Assembly: GCA_946415755.1 (NCBI GenBank)
Contig: CAMKTS010000010.1
Coordinates: 1-64,000 of the forward strand
Direction: 5' to 3'
Source of the DNA: an uncultured Prevotella sp.
Lineage (GTDB): Bacteria > Bacteroidota > Bacteroidia > Bacteroidales > Bacteroidaceae
DNA: 64,000 bases
Every line of letters begins with the position of its first letter. Positions within the stretch are counted from its first letter, which is position 1. The position numbers were made by a program, and so were the translations under genes. A model generated the notes under the pieces. That model searched no databases. It was not told the DNA's origin and was given only the letters and a program-made list of their open reading frames with translations. Below, in pieces: positions 48,068 to 56,457 of the stretch.

Positions 48068-49528
48068 TCACTTACAGGGCACGTCTTCGAGTGTCTTCTT
48101 CAGCAGTTGCCAGAAGGGTTCGACCGTCTCGATGAGGGCACGCTCGCTGGTGGTGTGTGGCGACTTCATCGTAGGACCGAGACTTACCACGTCGAGCCAG
48201 GGATATTTGCTCAGGATGACAGAGCACTCCAACCCAGCATGGTCGACCTGGATGATGCCGTCCTTGCCAAAGAGTTCCTTGTATTCTTTCAGCAACAGGT
48301 GCAGGATCTCTGAATCGGGGTTGGGGTCCCAGCCGCCATAGCTTCCTGCCGTCTCTACCTTCATGCCAGCCATCGAGAAGCAGCTTTCGAGCATGGTCAC
48401 CACATAGCCCTTCATATCCTCACGGCTGGAGCGTGCCAGGATCTTGATGCTGGCTTTGCCTTCTCCGATATTGATGATGGCTAGGTTCGATGAGGTTTCT
48501 ACCACGGCAGGGTAGGCGGGTATGAAGCGGATGACACCGTCGTGACAGGCGAAGATGGCATCCACCAGGTTGTCCTGAATCTCGACGGGCACTTCTTTCT
48601 TCGGAGTCTCTACGTCCTCAACGATTAACTCGATGCCCTGTGGCTCGATGAGTTTGAACTCATCGTTGAAAGTGTCCTGCCAGTCGGCAGCTATCTCCTT
48701 CAGGGCTGCGATGTTCTCCTTGGGCAGTGTCAGCACGGCTTCGGCCTTGAAGGGGATGGCATTGCGCATGTTGCCACCGTTCCATGCTGCCAGGCGGGCC
48801 TCCGTCTCAGCGATGGCCTCACGTACCACCTGTACCAGCAGCTTGTTGGCATTGCCACGGCCCTCATTGATTTCCAGACCGCTATGTCCGCCGCGCAGAT
48901 TCTTGACCGTCACACGGACGGCAGCATCCTCCGGGTCGGTATCCACCTCCTGGTAGTCGAGTGTGGCGGTGACGTCGATGCCACCTGCCGAGCCGATGAC
49001 AAACTTTCCCCAGTGCTCTGAGTCGAGGTTCAGCAGGATGTCGCCCTGCAGTTCACCCTCGGGCAGTTCGTTGGCACCATACATACCCGTTTCCTCATCG
49101 CGGGTGATGAGTGCATCGATGGGGCCGTGCTTCAGGTCTTTGGCCTCCATGATGGCCATGATGGCTGCCACACCCAGTCCGTTGTCGGCTCCCAGGGTGG
49201 TGTCTTTGGCTTTCACCCACTCGCCGTCAATCCACGGTTCGATGGGGTCGGTCTCGAAGTGATGCGTTGATTCGGGTGTCTTCTGCGGCACCATATCCAT
49301 GTGTGCCTGCAGGATGATGCCCTTCTTGTTCTCCATGCCAGGTGTGGCAGTCTTGCGGAACACGATGTTGCCGGCAGGGTCTTTAAATGCCTCCACACCG
49401 GCCTGTTTTCCGAAGTCGAGCAGGAACTGTTGTATTTTCTCAAGGTGTCCGCTGGGTCGCGGTACTTGTGTCAGTGCGTAGAAGTTCTTCCAGATGCACT
49501 GTGGTTGTAGGTTTTGAATTTCGTTCAT
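48068..49528 (-). CDS. pepD: Aminoacyl-histidine dipeptidase (PepD)
   Basis: 486-residue M20 metallopeptidase, cytoplasmic, that splits Xaa-His and other dipeptides. The metal/catalytic motifs are GIILQAHMDMVPQ (His and catalytic Asp), TTLGADNGLGVAAIMAIME (bridging Asp), and ITRDEETGMYGANEL (the catalytic Glu pair); SEHWGKFVIGSAGG and NLRGGHSGLEINEGRGNANK (dimerisation/lid region) are typical of PepD. Length is right for the family. It is the last gene of a minus-strand series and ends at a long inverted repeat. Confidence 0.95.
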   Translation of the reverse strand: MNEIQNLQPQCIWKNFYALTQVPRPSGHLEKIQQFLLDFGKQAGVEAFKDPAGNIVFRKTATPGMENKKGIILQAHMDMVPQKTPESTHHFETDPIEPWIDGEWVKAKDTTLGADNGLGVAAIMAIMEAKDLKHGPIDALITRDEETGMYGANELPEGELQGDILLNLDSEHWGKFVIGSAGGIDVTATLDYQEVDTDPEDAAVRVTVKNLRGGHSGLEINEGRGNANKLLVQVVREAIAETEARLAAWNGGNMRNAIPFKAEAVLTLPKENIAALKEIAADWQDTFNDEFKLIEPQGIELIVEDVETPKKEVPVEIQDNLVDAIFACHDGVIRFIPAYPAVVETSSNLAIINIGEGKASIKILARSSREDMKGYVVTMLESCFSMAGMKVETAGSYGGWDPNPDSEILHLLLKEYKELFGKDGIIQVDHAGLECSVILSKYPWLDVVSLGPTMKSPHTTSERALIETVEPFWQLLKKTLEDVPCK

Positions 49529-49543
49529 TGTTGTTAGGTGTTT

Positions 49544-50524
49544 TTATAGTTTGACTTTCGTAAAATTCAGTGCGAGCCAGGCATAGATTCCCAGAGCGAT
49601 GACGAGCATGGTCTGCACGGTATGTACAATCAGCACGAAGTAGAGTGCTTTCTCGTCGGCTACGCCATAAAGGATGAGCATGGTCTTCACGGCGAAGTGC
49701 CACGGGCCGGCACCGTTGGGTGTCGGTACGATGACGGCGAGGCTGCCTACGATGAAGGTCACCAAGGCACAGCCCAGTCCGAGGTTGGCCGTGAAGTCGA
49801 AGCAGAAGAAGGTAAGGTAGTAATGCAGGAAGTAGCTCAGCCAGATGGCGAGTGTGAAGCATGCGAACAGTGGGATGTTGCGCACGTCCTTCAGCGATAT
49901 CACCCCCTGCCAGATGCCGCTGAACGTAGCTTTCACCTTATTATATATAGAGAGCTTGCGCAGCAGGAAGTGGAGCAGTATCAACATGGCTACGCCGCAG
50001 ACGGCCACTACTAGGTAGCCTGCCCACGAGAATCCGTACAGGATGTCGTGAAGGTTGGTGCCCGTCTTGCGGAAGAAGGTGCCGAAAGTGCTCATCTCCA
50101 GCAGGATGACGATGGCGGTGATGCCCATGACCAGCAGCGAGTCGATGGCCCGCTCGGTGACTACCGTGCCCAGGGCTTTCGAGAACGACACGCCATCGTA
50201 CCGCTTGAGCATGCCGCATCGGGTGAATTCTCCGACGCGTGGGACAACCAGTGAGGCAGCATAGCTCAGGAAGATGCTGTGAATACTCACCGATGTCCTT
50301 GGATGCTCGCCTACGGGTTCCAGCGTCTGCCGCCAGCGCCAGCCACGAAACATCTGTGCCAGGATGCCAAAGGGAAACGACAACAGCATCCACGTCCAGT
50401 CCGTCTCGTCGGTCATCACGTACAAGATGGTCTGCCAGTCCTCGCCGCGATACATCCAATAAAGTATCGCACCGCCCAGCAGGAGCGGCATGAGCACTTT
50501 CAGTATGATGCTTTTTGCCCTCAT
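49544..50524 (-). CDS. Flippase-like integral membrane protein (UPF0104/LPG synthase TM region)
   Basis: 326-residue protein with eight or so membrane segments, of the lysylphosphatidylglycerol synthase transmembrane-region family (UPF0104). Characteristic blocks are MFRGWRWRQTLEP, YAASLVVPRVGEFTRCGML, and GTVVTERAIDSLLVM, with the conserved Arg and Glu, and VGSLAVIVPTPNGAGPWHFA late. It lacks the soluble synthetase domain, so it is likely a lipid flippase-type protein. 19 bases separate it from uxuB and 15 from pepD on the same strand. Confidence 0.85.
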   Translation of the reverse strand: MRAKSIILKVLMPLLLGGAILYWMYRGEDWQTILYVMTDETDWTWMLLSFPFGILAQMFRGWRWRQTLEPVGEHPRTSVSIHSIFLSYAASLVVPRVGEFTRCGMLKRYDGVSFSKALGTVVTERAIDSLLVMGITAIVILLEMSTFGTFFRKTGTNLHDILYGFSWAGYLVVAVCGVAMLILLHFLLRKLSIYNKVKATFSGIWQGVISLKDVRNIPLFACFTLAIWLSYFLHYYLTFFCFDFTANLGLGCALVTFIVGSLAVIVPTPNGAGPWHFAVKTMLILYGVADEKALYFVLIVHTVQTMLVIALGIYAWLALNFTKVKL

Positions 50525-50543
50525 CGTGTCTGTAGCGTTGCCC

Positions 50544-52190
50544 TCATCTTGCGGCTACGTATTGGTGCAGCGTCTTTCTCACGGCACCCTTGCCAGCGAA
50601 GAGTTCTTTCACCATTCCCTCAATCTGCTTGCCAAGGCCTGCCTCGTAGAGGTCAAGTCCGAAGACATCCTTGCGTGAGTACAACTGCTTCAGGCAGCTC
50701 CAGTCCTGGTCGGGTTTGCCGATTTCGAGCGGAGCCACGATGGCCTGCAGCTCTGCCAGCAGGGGGTCGGGCGAGGGGTCGAAGGGGGTGCCGTCGTCCT
50801 TGATGCCCTTCAGATAGCGGGCATATCCCGCCAGCGTGAGGGGGATGAGAATGAGGTTCGACATGTCGAGGCCACGGGCGATGTATTTCTTCAGCGTCTC
50901 ACCGAAGCGGATGGGCAGCTTCTGGCTGGTGTCCATCGCGATACGCTGCGGGGCATCAGGCATGAAGGGGTTGGGCAGGCGACGGTTGATGACGGCCCCG
51001 ATGAACTCGTAGGGGTTCAGTACGCCAGGGTCGACCACCACGGGCATGGCCTCCATATAGCCAATCTTTTGGATGAAGGGGCGCAGGTCTTCGTCCTGCA
51101 TCTCTGCGCTGATGAGCGTATAGCCCAGCATGCAGCCGTAGATGCTCATCGCCGTGTGCAACGGGTTCAGACAGGTGGTCACCTTCATCGTTTCCACCTT
51201 ATCCACGGTCTCACGGGTGGTGTAGAGCGCACCGCCCAGGTCGAGTGGGGGACGTCCGTTGGTGTAGTTGTCCTCGATGACCAGATACTGCACCTCCTCG
51301 GCATTCACGAAGGGAGCGGTGAAGGTGTGCTTCTCCGTCTCGATGTAGTCGTTGTCCTCGAAGCCGTCGGCAGCCAACAGTTCCTTTACCTTCTCGTGCG
51401 GGCGTGGCGTAATCTTGTCAATCATCGACCAGGGGAAGGTCACCTTCTTCTCGTCTTTCAGGTAGTCGAGGAAGGCTGCGGGAACCAGTCCGTCCTTCAC
51501 CCAGCGCTCAGCGTATGCGAAGATGCCAGCCTTTACCTTGTCGCCGTTGTGCGAGCAGTTGTCCATCGACTGCACGGTGAGAGGCAGTCCCCCTCCTGTC
51601 CCCCCTTGTGGGGATGATGCGAGTGCCTTAAAGCGCTCGTAGAGCAGGGCTGTTACCTTTCCCATTGCGAACTTTGGACCCTCGCTCGTCTTCCCCCCAT
51701 GAGGGGATGGGAGGGGGGCCTGCAAGTCAGCCTCGTTGTAGGTGTAACCCTTTTCCGTGATGGTGAAGGATATCATCTGCAGGCTTGGATTGCGGAAGAT
51801 CTCCACCAGCCGCTGCCAGTCCTCAAACTGCGGGTCGGCCTTCAGGGCCTCTGTCACGCTGGCAATGACTTTCTTCTCGATGTTGCCGTCCGAACAAAGG
51901 CTAACCGACAGCGAGAGGTTGTTGTAGGGGGCGTATGCCTTGTCGATGACCTCGAAGTCGAAGGTCTCTGCCACTATCACGCCACGGTCGTACTTCCCCG
52001 TGTTCAGCGCATCGTTCAGGATGGCAGCGGGGAACGCCCGGAAGATGTTGCCGCCGCCGAAGTGTACCCATGTGGGCTCCTTGGCAGTCTTCTCGCGCAG
52101 GGCCTTGATGTCAAACTTCGGGAGCTGGTAGCCTTTTGCTTCCCATTCTGCGGCGTTGAACTGGCCGCTCAGTATGTCGTTTAGCTTCAT
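50544..52190 (-). CDS. uxuB: Mannitol dehydrogenase family protein, probable fructuronate reductase
   Basis: 548-residue NAD-dependent long-chain dehydrogenase, most likely reducing fructuronate to mannonate because mannonate dehydratase lies 30 bases upstream. The NAD-binding strand is TWVHFGGGNIFRAFPAAIL; later landmarks are SMDNCSHNGDKVK with the conserved lysine region, CLNPLHTAMSIYGC, and VVVDPGVLNPYEF. Two stretches, about residues 157-174 (PLPSPHGGKTSEGP) and 190-203 (SSPQGGTGGGLPL), are Pro/Gly-rich and coded by C-run/G-run palindromes. They surround a native segment and make the protein longer than E. coli UxuB (about 486). A tagaturonate reductase is the main alternative. Confidence 0.85.
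   Translation of the reverse strand: MKLNDILSGQFNAAEWEAKGYQLPKFDIKALREKTAKEPTWVHFGGGNIFRAFPAAILNDALNTGKYDRGVIVAETFDFEVIDKAYAPYNNLSLSVSLCSDGNIEKKVIASVTEALKADPQFEDWQRLVEIFRNPSLQMISFTITEKGYTYNEADLQAPLPSPHGGKTSEGPKFAMGKVTALLYERFKALASSPQGGTGGGLPLTVQSMDNCSHNGDKVKAGIFAYAERWVKDGLVPAAFLDYLKDEKKVTFPWSMIDKITPRPHEKVKELLAADGFEDNDYIETEKHTFTAPFVNAEEVQYLVIEDNYTNGRPPLDLGGALYTTRETVDKVETMKVTTCLNPLHTAMSIYGCMLGYTLISAEMQDEDLRPFIQKIGYMEAMPVVVDPGVLNPYEFIGAVINRRLPNPFMPDAPQRIAMDTSQKLPIRFGETLKKYIARGLDMSNLILIPLTLAGYARYLKGIKDDGTPFDPSPDPLLAELQAIVAPLEIGKPDQDWSCLKQLYSRKDVFGLDLYEAGLGKQIEGMVKELFAGKGAVRKTLHQYVAAR
51582..51722. repeat. Two in-frame palindromic repeat insertions in uxuB
   Basis: Left block 51587-51615: GTCCCCCTCCTGTCCCCCCT then TGTGGGGAT. 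Right block 51671-51722 includes TTCCCCCCATGAGGGGATGG followed by GAGGGGGGCC. Between them lie about 50 bases of ordinary coding sequence. Both keep frame and translate on the minus strand to SPHGG and SPQGG motifs, as in dnaG. Confidence 0.75.
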
Positions 52191-52223
52191 AACTATGAAC
52201 TGTGAACTATGAACTATGAACTA
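52191..52223. repeat. Tandem AACTATG heptads between uxuA and uxuB
   Basis: Four adjacent units AACTATG, AACTGTG, AACTATG, AACTATG and a partial AACTA fill the whole gap between the two genes and touch the uxuA stop codon. Confidence 0.85.
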
Positions 52224-53480
52224 ATCAAAGAATCCCGGTTGCTTGTAGGGGATGCCCAGTTCGCGGTCGACGGTGGCGAGGATGCCCTGCACCTGTCCGA
52301 GGGCAAACATACGCCCCAGGAGCGTATAGCCGGAGTTGTGGCCGTGATGGCTCTCATCCATCACGCCGCCAGGCTCGTCTGTAAAGGTCATGCCATGATC
52401 CACACGCATGGGCAATTTCGGATTCTCTTTCTCGAAGATGCGGCAGAGTTCTATCAGGTCGGCACGCCCTCCCAGGTGGCTGGCCTCCGTGAAGTCGCCG
52501 TTGGGGAAAATGTGACACGAGCGGAGGTGGACGAAATGGGTGCGCGGGGCGAACTTCCTGGCCATCTCCACCACATTGTTATAGGTGCCTGCCGAGAGGC
52601 TTCCGGCACAGAACGTCAGACCGTTGTGCTTGTTGGGCACGGCATCGAGGAACCACTGGATATCCTCCTCGGTTCGCACGATGCGCGGCAGTCCCAGCAC
52701 TTCGATGGGAGGGTCGTCGGGGTGTACGCACATGTTCATGTTGTATTCTTCACACGTGGGCATGATGGCTTCGAGGAAGTATTTCATGTTCGCACGCAGC
52801 TGTGCCTTGTCGATACCCTTGTAGAGGGCTAGGAAGTCGCGGAACTTCTGCACGGGAGCCTCGTCGTTCTCGCTGAAGTTGCCACTGACGAATCCCTGCG
52901 TCTTAATGATGATGTTCTCCACCAGATGGTGGCCTTTCTCAGGAGTCATCGTCTTGGCCAGCTCGTCGCACTCTGCCAGCACGTTGCGCTGAATCATTTC
53001 TCCCTTCTCATTCCTCATTTCGAAGTTGGCCCATTCCTCGCGGGCACCCTCGCGCTTCAGGATATAGATGTCGAAGTAGGCAAACTCCGCATAGTTGAAG
53101 TAGAGGTTCGTCGATCCGTTGGGATTCTGGTGCAGCAGGTCGGTGCGCGCCCAGTCGAGCACGGGCATGAAGTTGTAGCAGATGCAGTGGATGCCCTCTG
53201 CCGAGAGGTTACGCAGGCTCTCCTTGTACACCTCTATCTGGTAGTCACGGTCGGGGCCGCCATATTTGATGGTCTCCACCACGGGCAGACTCTCCACCAC
53301 GCTCCAGCGCATGCCGTAGCTCTCGATATACTCGCGCAGGTCGCGAATCTTCTCTCTTGTCCATACCTCGCCGAGGGGTACGTCGTGCAGGGCGGTAACG
53401 ATGCCCTCCACACCAATCTGTCTCAGTTGTGCAAGCGTAATCCTGTCTTTCTTGCCAAACCATCTCCATGTTCTTTCCAT
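52221..53480 (-). CDS. uxuA: Mannonate dehydratase
   Basis: 419-residue UxuA, a TIM-barrel enzyme that dehydrates D-mannonate to 2-keto-3-deoxygluconate in hexuronate breakdown. Family blocks are MERTWRWFGKKDRITLAQLR, GIVTALHDVPLGEVW, HCICYNFMPVLDWARTDL, the metal-binding MNMCVHPDDPP, RTHFVHLRSCHIFPNGDFTE and MRVDHGMTF. It is the first gene of the uxuA-uxuB pair. With the pectinesterase at 43.4 kb it points to growth on pectin or glucuronoxylan. The 2-keto-3-deoxygluconate kinase and aldolase are not in the window. Confidence 0.96.
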   Translation of the reverse strand: MERTWRWFGKKDRITLAQLRQIGVEGIVTALHDVPLGEVWTREKIRDLREYIESYGMRWSVVESLPVVETIKYGGPDRDYQIEVYKESLRNLSAEGIHCICYNFMPVLDWARTDLLHQNPNGSTNLYFNYAEFAYFDIYILKREGAREEWANFEMRNEKGEMIQRNVLAECDELAKTMTPEKGHHLVENIIIKTQGFVSGNFSENDEAPVQKFRDFLALYKGIDKAQLRANMKYFLEAIMPTCEEYNMNMCVHPDDPPIEVLGLPRIVRTEEDIQWFLDAVPNKHNGLTFCAGSLSAGTYNNVVEMARKFAPRTHFVHLRSCHIFPNGDFTEASHLGGRADLIELCRIFEKENPKLPMRVDHGMTFTDEPGGVMDESHHGHNSGYTLLGRMFALGQVQGILATVDRELGIPYKQPGFFD

Positions 53481-53619
53481 ACTATTTCCTTACTTTTTAT
53501 CGTGGTATTTGATTTCTGCCTTCAAAATTACAACTTCTTGAGGGATTCGGGCAGGTAAAAACGTACAAAAAAACTTAAAATCGTTCATTTTCCTGCAAAA
53601 TCGCGTGCCTTTGCACTCA

Positions 53620-53792
53620 GAATACAGTCTTTGTCTCTGCTCCACTTCCCCTTATCGAAGGAACGGCGAAACGATGCAATCTCGCCAGAAAACAGGGGGA
53701 CAGTCCTATGGTGAGCCTTGAGAACAAATAAGGAAAATTGGGTGATTGTGAAAAGAAAATGGGGCGACTGCTTGGTAGGCTCATTTTTTTTT
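53620..53792 (+). ncRNA. Candidate small RNA between uxuA and ksgA
   Basis: A promoter-like TGCCTTTGCA (53607-53616) is followed by about 170 bases with no credible frame and with several short hairpins: CCTT-ATCG-AAGG (53652-53663 area), GGCGA/TCGCC (about 53669-53690). The 3' end is terminator-like: TGAGCCT (53715-53721 area) pairs at long range with AGGCTCA (53777-53783), followed directly by nine T (53784-53792). The ksgA promoter-like TACCTTCG follows at once. Family is not recognised. Confidence 0.33.
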
Positions 53793-53811
53793 CGTACCTT
53801 CGCCAGCGGAT

Positions 53812-54630
53812 ATGAGACAAGTACGACCGAAGAAGAATCTGGGTCAGCACTTCCTTACTGACCTGACGATAGCGAAGCGGATTGCCGACACGGTGGATGC
53901 CTGCCAGGGGCTGCCCGTGTTGGAGGTAGGCCCCGGCATGGGGGTGGTGACGCAGTATCTGGTGGAGAAGCCGCGCGAGTTGAAGGTGGTGGAGATAGAC
54001 CGTGAGAGTGTGGCCTACCTGATGGAGCACTTCCCCCGGCTGCGCGACAACATACTGGGCGAGGACTTTCTGCGCATGGACCTGCACGGGGTGTTCGGCG
54101 GTAGGCAGTTCGTGCTGACGGGCAACTATCCCTACGACATCTCGTCGCAGATATTCTTCAAGATGCTCGACAACCGCGACCTCATCCCCTGCTGCACGGG
54201 CATGATTCAGCACGAGGTGGCCCTGCGCATGGCCTCGCAGCCTGGTACGAAGCAGTATGGCATCCTGAGTGTGCTCATCCAGGCGTGGTACGACGTGGAG
54301 TACCTGTTTACGGTAGAGCCGTCGGTATTCAACCCGCCTCCCAAGGTGCAGAGTGCCGTGATACGCATGACGCGCAACCGGATGGAGCGGCTTGACTGCG
54401 ACGAGGCGCTGTTCCGTCAGGTGGTGAAGACGGCCTTCAACCAGCGTCGCAAGATGCTGCGCGTGTCGCTGCGACCGCTGGTGGCTCCGGATGGTGAGCA
54501 GAGCGCGCTGTTCTATGGCGAGTCGTCGGCTTTCACGCGGCAGTTTGCCACCCGCCGACCTGAGCAGTTGTCTATCTCAGACTTTGTGGTGCTGACCAAT
54601 CTCGTAGCAGATGCCATCAAGGGAAAATAA
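53812..54630 (+). CDS. rsmA: 16S rRNA dimethyladenosine transferase (KsgA/RsmA)
   Basis: 272-residue methyltransferase that dimethylates A1518 and A1519 near the 3' end of 16S rRNA. It begins RPKKNLGQHFLTDLTIAKRI, the family signature; the SAM motif is VLEVGPGMGVVTQYL, followed by VVEIDRESVAYL, and the catalytic motif NYPYDISSQIFFK (NLPY type; here N-Y-P-Y). EPSVFNPPPKVQSAVI and FNQRRKMLRVSL are also conserved. A TACCTTCG box lies ten bases before the ATG, giving a very short leader. Confidence 0.95.
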   Translation: MRQVRPKKNLGQHFLTDLTIAKRIADTVDACQGLPVLEVGPGMGVVTQYLVEKPRELKVVEIDRESVAYLMEHFPRLRDNILGEDFLRMDLHGVFGGRQFVLTGNYPYDISSQIFFKMLDNRDLIPCCTGMIQHEVALRMASQPGTKQYGILSVLIQAWYDVEYLFTVEPSVFNPPPKVQSAVIRMTRNRMERLDCDEALFRQVVKTAFNQRRKMLRVSLRPLVAPDGEQSALFYGESSAFTRQFATRRPEQLSISDFVVLTNLVADAIKGK

Positions 54631-54736
54631 GGACAAAAAAGCGTTGTGTTCGCGCACAACTGCTTGATTTGTGTCAAGAATACGTCATTTTTTTGCTTTT
54701 ACTCATGCAGAATTTATGGAGATTCCGTCGATTATG

Positions 54737-54966
54737 CTTAACTTTGCATCGTCATTCAGAGATAACCAATAGGTAATAAGGTAAAAAGAGTAAGGATAAC
54801 AGACAAAAAGAAAAGGTTAGTTAGTAGTTTTTATATGGTTAGTAGTAATGTTTTGATTAGGTGTTAGTGAACATAAGGTAAAGATTTTCAAAGCATCAAG
54901 GTTTTAGTTATTAATAAGGAAAAGGAAAAGTGCAGTCAGCGATTGGTTCGTTGGCTGCACTGCTTT
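54737..54966 (+). other. Promoter-like box and terminator with no gene between
   Basis: The 305-base gap after ksgA contains TAACTTTGCA (54738-54747) and, about 180 bases later, a terminator-like hairpin AGTGCAG (54929-54935) with CTGCACT (54955-54961), followed by GCTTTTT. The A/T-rich stretch between has many stop codons in all frames. It could be a small RNA, or the hairpin could simply be the terminator of the converging MATE gene, whose end it overlaps. Confidence 0.25.
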
Positions 54967-56342
54967 TTATGCCATTCCTCATTTCTCCCCTTCATCCATC
55001 CCTCATGGAACAGTCGGATGAGGAAGATGCCGCCCCGGAAGGTAAGTTCGATGGCCATTGCCGTCCATACGCCAGGCAGGCCGTAGCTTACGGAGAGCAG
55101 GGCGGCCAGCGTGAGGCGCACGCCCCACATCGAGCAGAGGCTCATGATGGCCGGGCGCAGCGTGTCGCCAGCTCCGACAAAAACGCCGTTGCAGACGATG
55201 GCGGCAGCAAACATCGGCTCGGCAAAGGCTTCGATGCGCAGACAGTCGGTGCCCACCAGTATGATGTCGGCAACGGGTGTCATCAGCGACATCAGTTCGG
55301 GGGCAAACACCCACATCATCACGCCCATCAGCGTCATCACCAGCATGCCCAGGCCTACTGTCATGCGGGCAAACGAGCGCGTCAGCAGCCGCTGGCTGGC
55401 TCCGATGCCCTGGCCAATCAGTGTGGTGGCTGCCTCGGAAATGCCGTAGCCGGGCATGTAACACAGGCTCTCGACGGTGATGGCCAGCGAGTGGGCGGCG
55501 ATGGCAATGGTACCCAGGGGGGCTACGATGAGGGTGCTCACAATCTGCGCACCGCCCATCAGCAGGTGTTGCAGCCCCATGGGGGCACCAATCTTGAAGG
55601 CATTTGCCACTACGTCGGCCTTGGGCTTGAAACTCTGCCACGTGTTCTCATCGGCTTGCGGCGTGTCGCCCTGTCTCTGTCCCCCCTTGAAGATGCCCAG
55701 CATGTCGGAGCGCCACAGCAGGAAGTAGAGCATGAGGGCTGCCGTAATCAGCTCGGCCACCCCTGTGCCCAGTGCTGCCCCCATCACGCCGAGCTGCATC
55801 ACGTAGATGAAGACGTAGTTGAAGCAGACATCCATCACGCACATGCCGATGTTCAGCATGGAGGGTATCTTCATGTTGCCCGAGCACTTGAGCATCGAGC
55901 CTGCCAACCCCTCCATCTGGAAGAAGATGCCGAAGACACCGATCAGGGCGAAGTAGAGGGAGGCATCGTGCGCTATCTCCTCGGAGCCTCCCAGCCAGAA
56001 GGGCAGCGGGATGCTGATGGAGAGGGCGGCCAGCGTGATGGTGACGCTCCAGAGCAGGCAGCACACCATCGACTGGCGCAGCACCCTGCGGGCACGCTGG
56101 AAGTCGTTGGCACCTATGGCATGTGCCACCTGTACGGAGAATCCCATGTTGGCGGCCATCCCCAGACCTCCCATCAGCCAGCTGGTGGTCTCTACCAGTC
56201 CGATGGCTGCCGTTGCCCTAGCTCCCAGGTGTCCCACCATCGATGCGTCGATGAAGAACATCACGGTGGCTGAGATTTGTGCCAGAATGGACGGGATACT
56301 CAGGCTGACAATCAGCCTGAGTTTCTCGCCCTGCGTCATCAT
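54936..56342 (-). CDS. MATE family efflux transporter
   Basis: 468-residue membrane protein with twelve predicted helices, in two MatE halves (SIPSILAQISATVMFFIDAS, AATTLIGQGIGASQRLLTRS). Likely exports cationic compounds or drugs in exchange for Na+ or H+. The second-half start NAFKIGAPMGLQHLLMGGAQ and the loop GIFKGGQRQGDTPQ are visible; this loop's DNA (CAAGGGGGGACAGAGACAGG) resembles one half of the GC-rich palindromes found in uxuB. It converges with the ksgA region. Confidence 0.92.
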   Translation of the reverse strand: MMTQGEKLRLIVSLSIPSILAQISATVMFFIDASMVGHLGARATAAIGLVETTSWLMGGLGMAANMGFSVQVAHAIGANDFQRARRVLRQSMVCCLLWSVTITLAALSISIPLPFWLGGSEEIAHDASLYFALIGVFGIFFQMEGLAGSMLKCSGNMKIPSMLNIGMCVMDVCFNYVFIYVMQLGVMGAALGTGVAELITAALMLYFLLWRSDMLGIFKGGQRQGDTPQADENTWQSFKPKADVVANAFKIGAPMGLQHLLMGGAQIVSTLIVAPLGTIAIAAHSLAITVESLCYMPGYGISEAATTLIGQGIGASQRLLTRSFARMTVGLGMLVMTLMGVMMWVFAPELMSLMTPVADIILVGTDCLRIEAFAEPMFAAAIVCNGVFVGAGDTLRPAIMSLCSMWGVRLTLAALLSVSYGLPGVWTAMAIELTFRGGIFLIRLFHEGWMKGRNEEWHKKQCSQRTNR

Positions 56343-56397
56343 GCGACCCTCGCGGATGTAGGCTAAGAGGTCTGTCTTTTCTTTTTTCGTTTTTTCG

Positions 56398-56455
56398 GGG
56401 ATTATTCGAAGTTTCGATGTTTCTGGATTTCGAAGTTTCGGGATTTCGATGTCTC
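56398..56455. repeat. GATTTCGAAGTTTCG-type short repeats
   Basis: The gap between the GH36 and MATE genes holds repeated TTTCGAAG/TTTCGATG/TTTCGGGA units (at 56406, 56416, 56427, 56434, 56443). Confidence 0.75.
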
Positions 56456-56457
56456 AG

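Noticed and set aside
53617..54213. 198-codon minus-strand frame opposite ksgA
   Set aside because: It is antisense to the conserved KsgA coding sequence and shows no protein family features.
54930..56273. Long plus-strand frame of 447 codons opposite the MATE gene
   Set aside because: Histidine/Gln/Gly-rich translation typical of antisense frames; the minus-strand MATE protein has clear family motifs.
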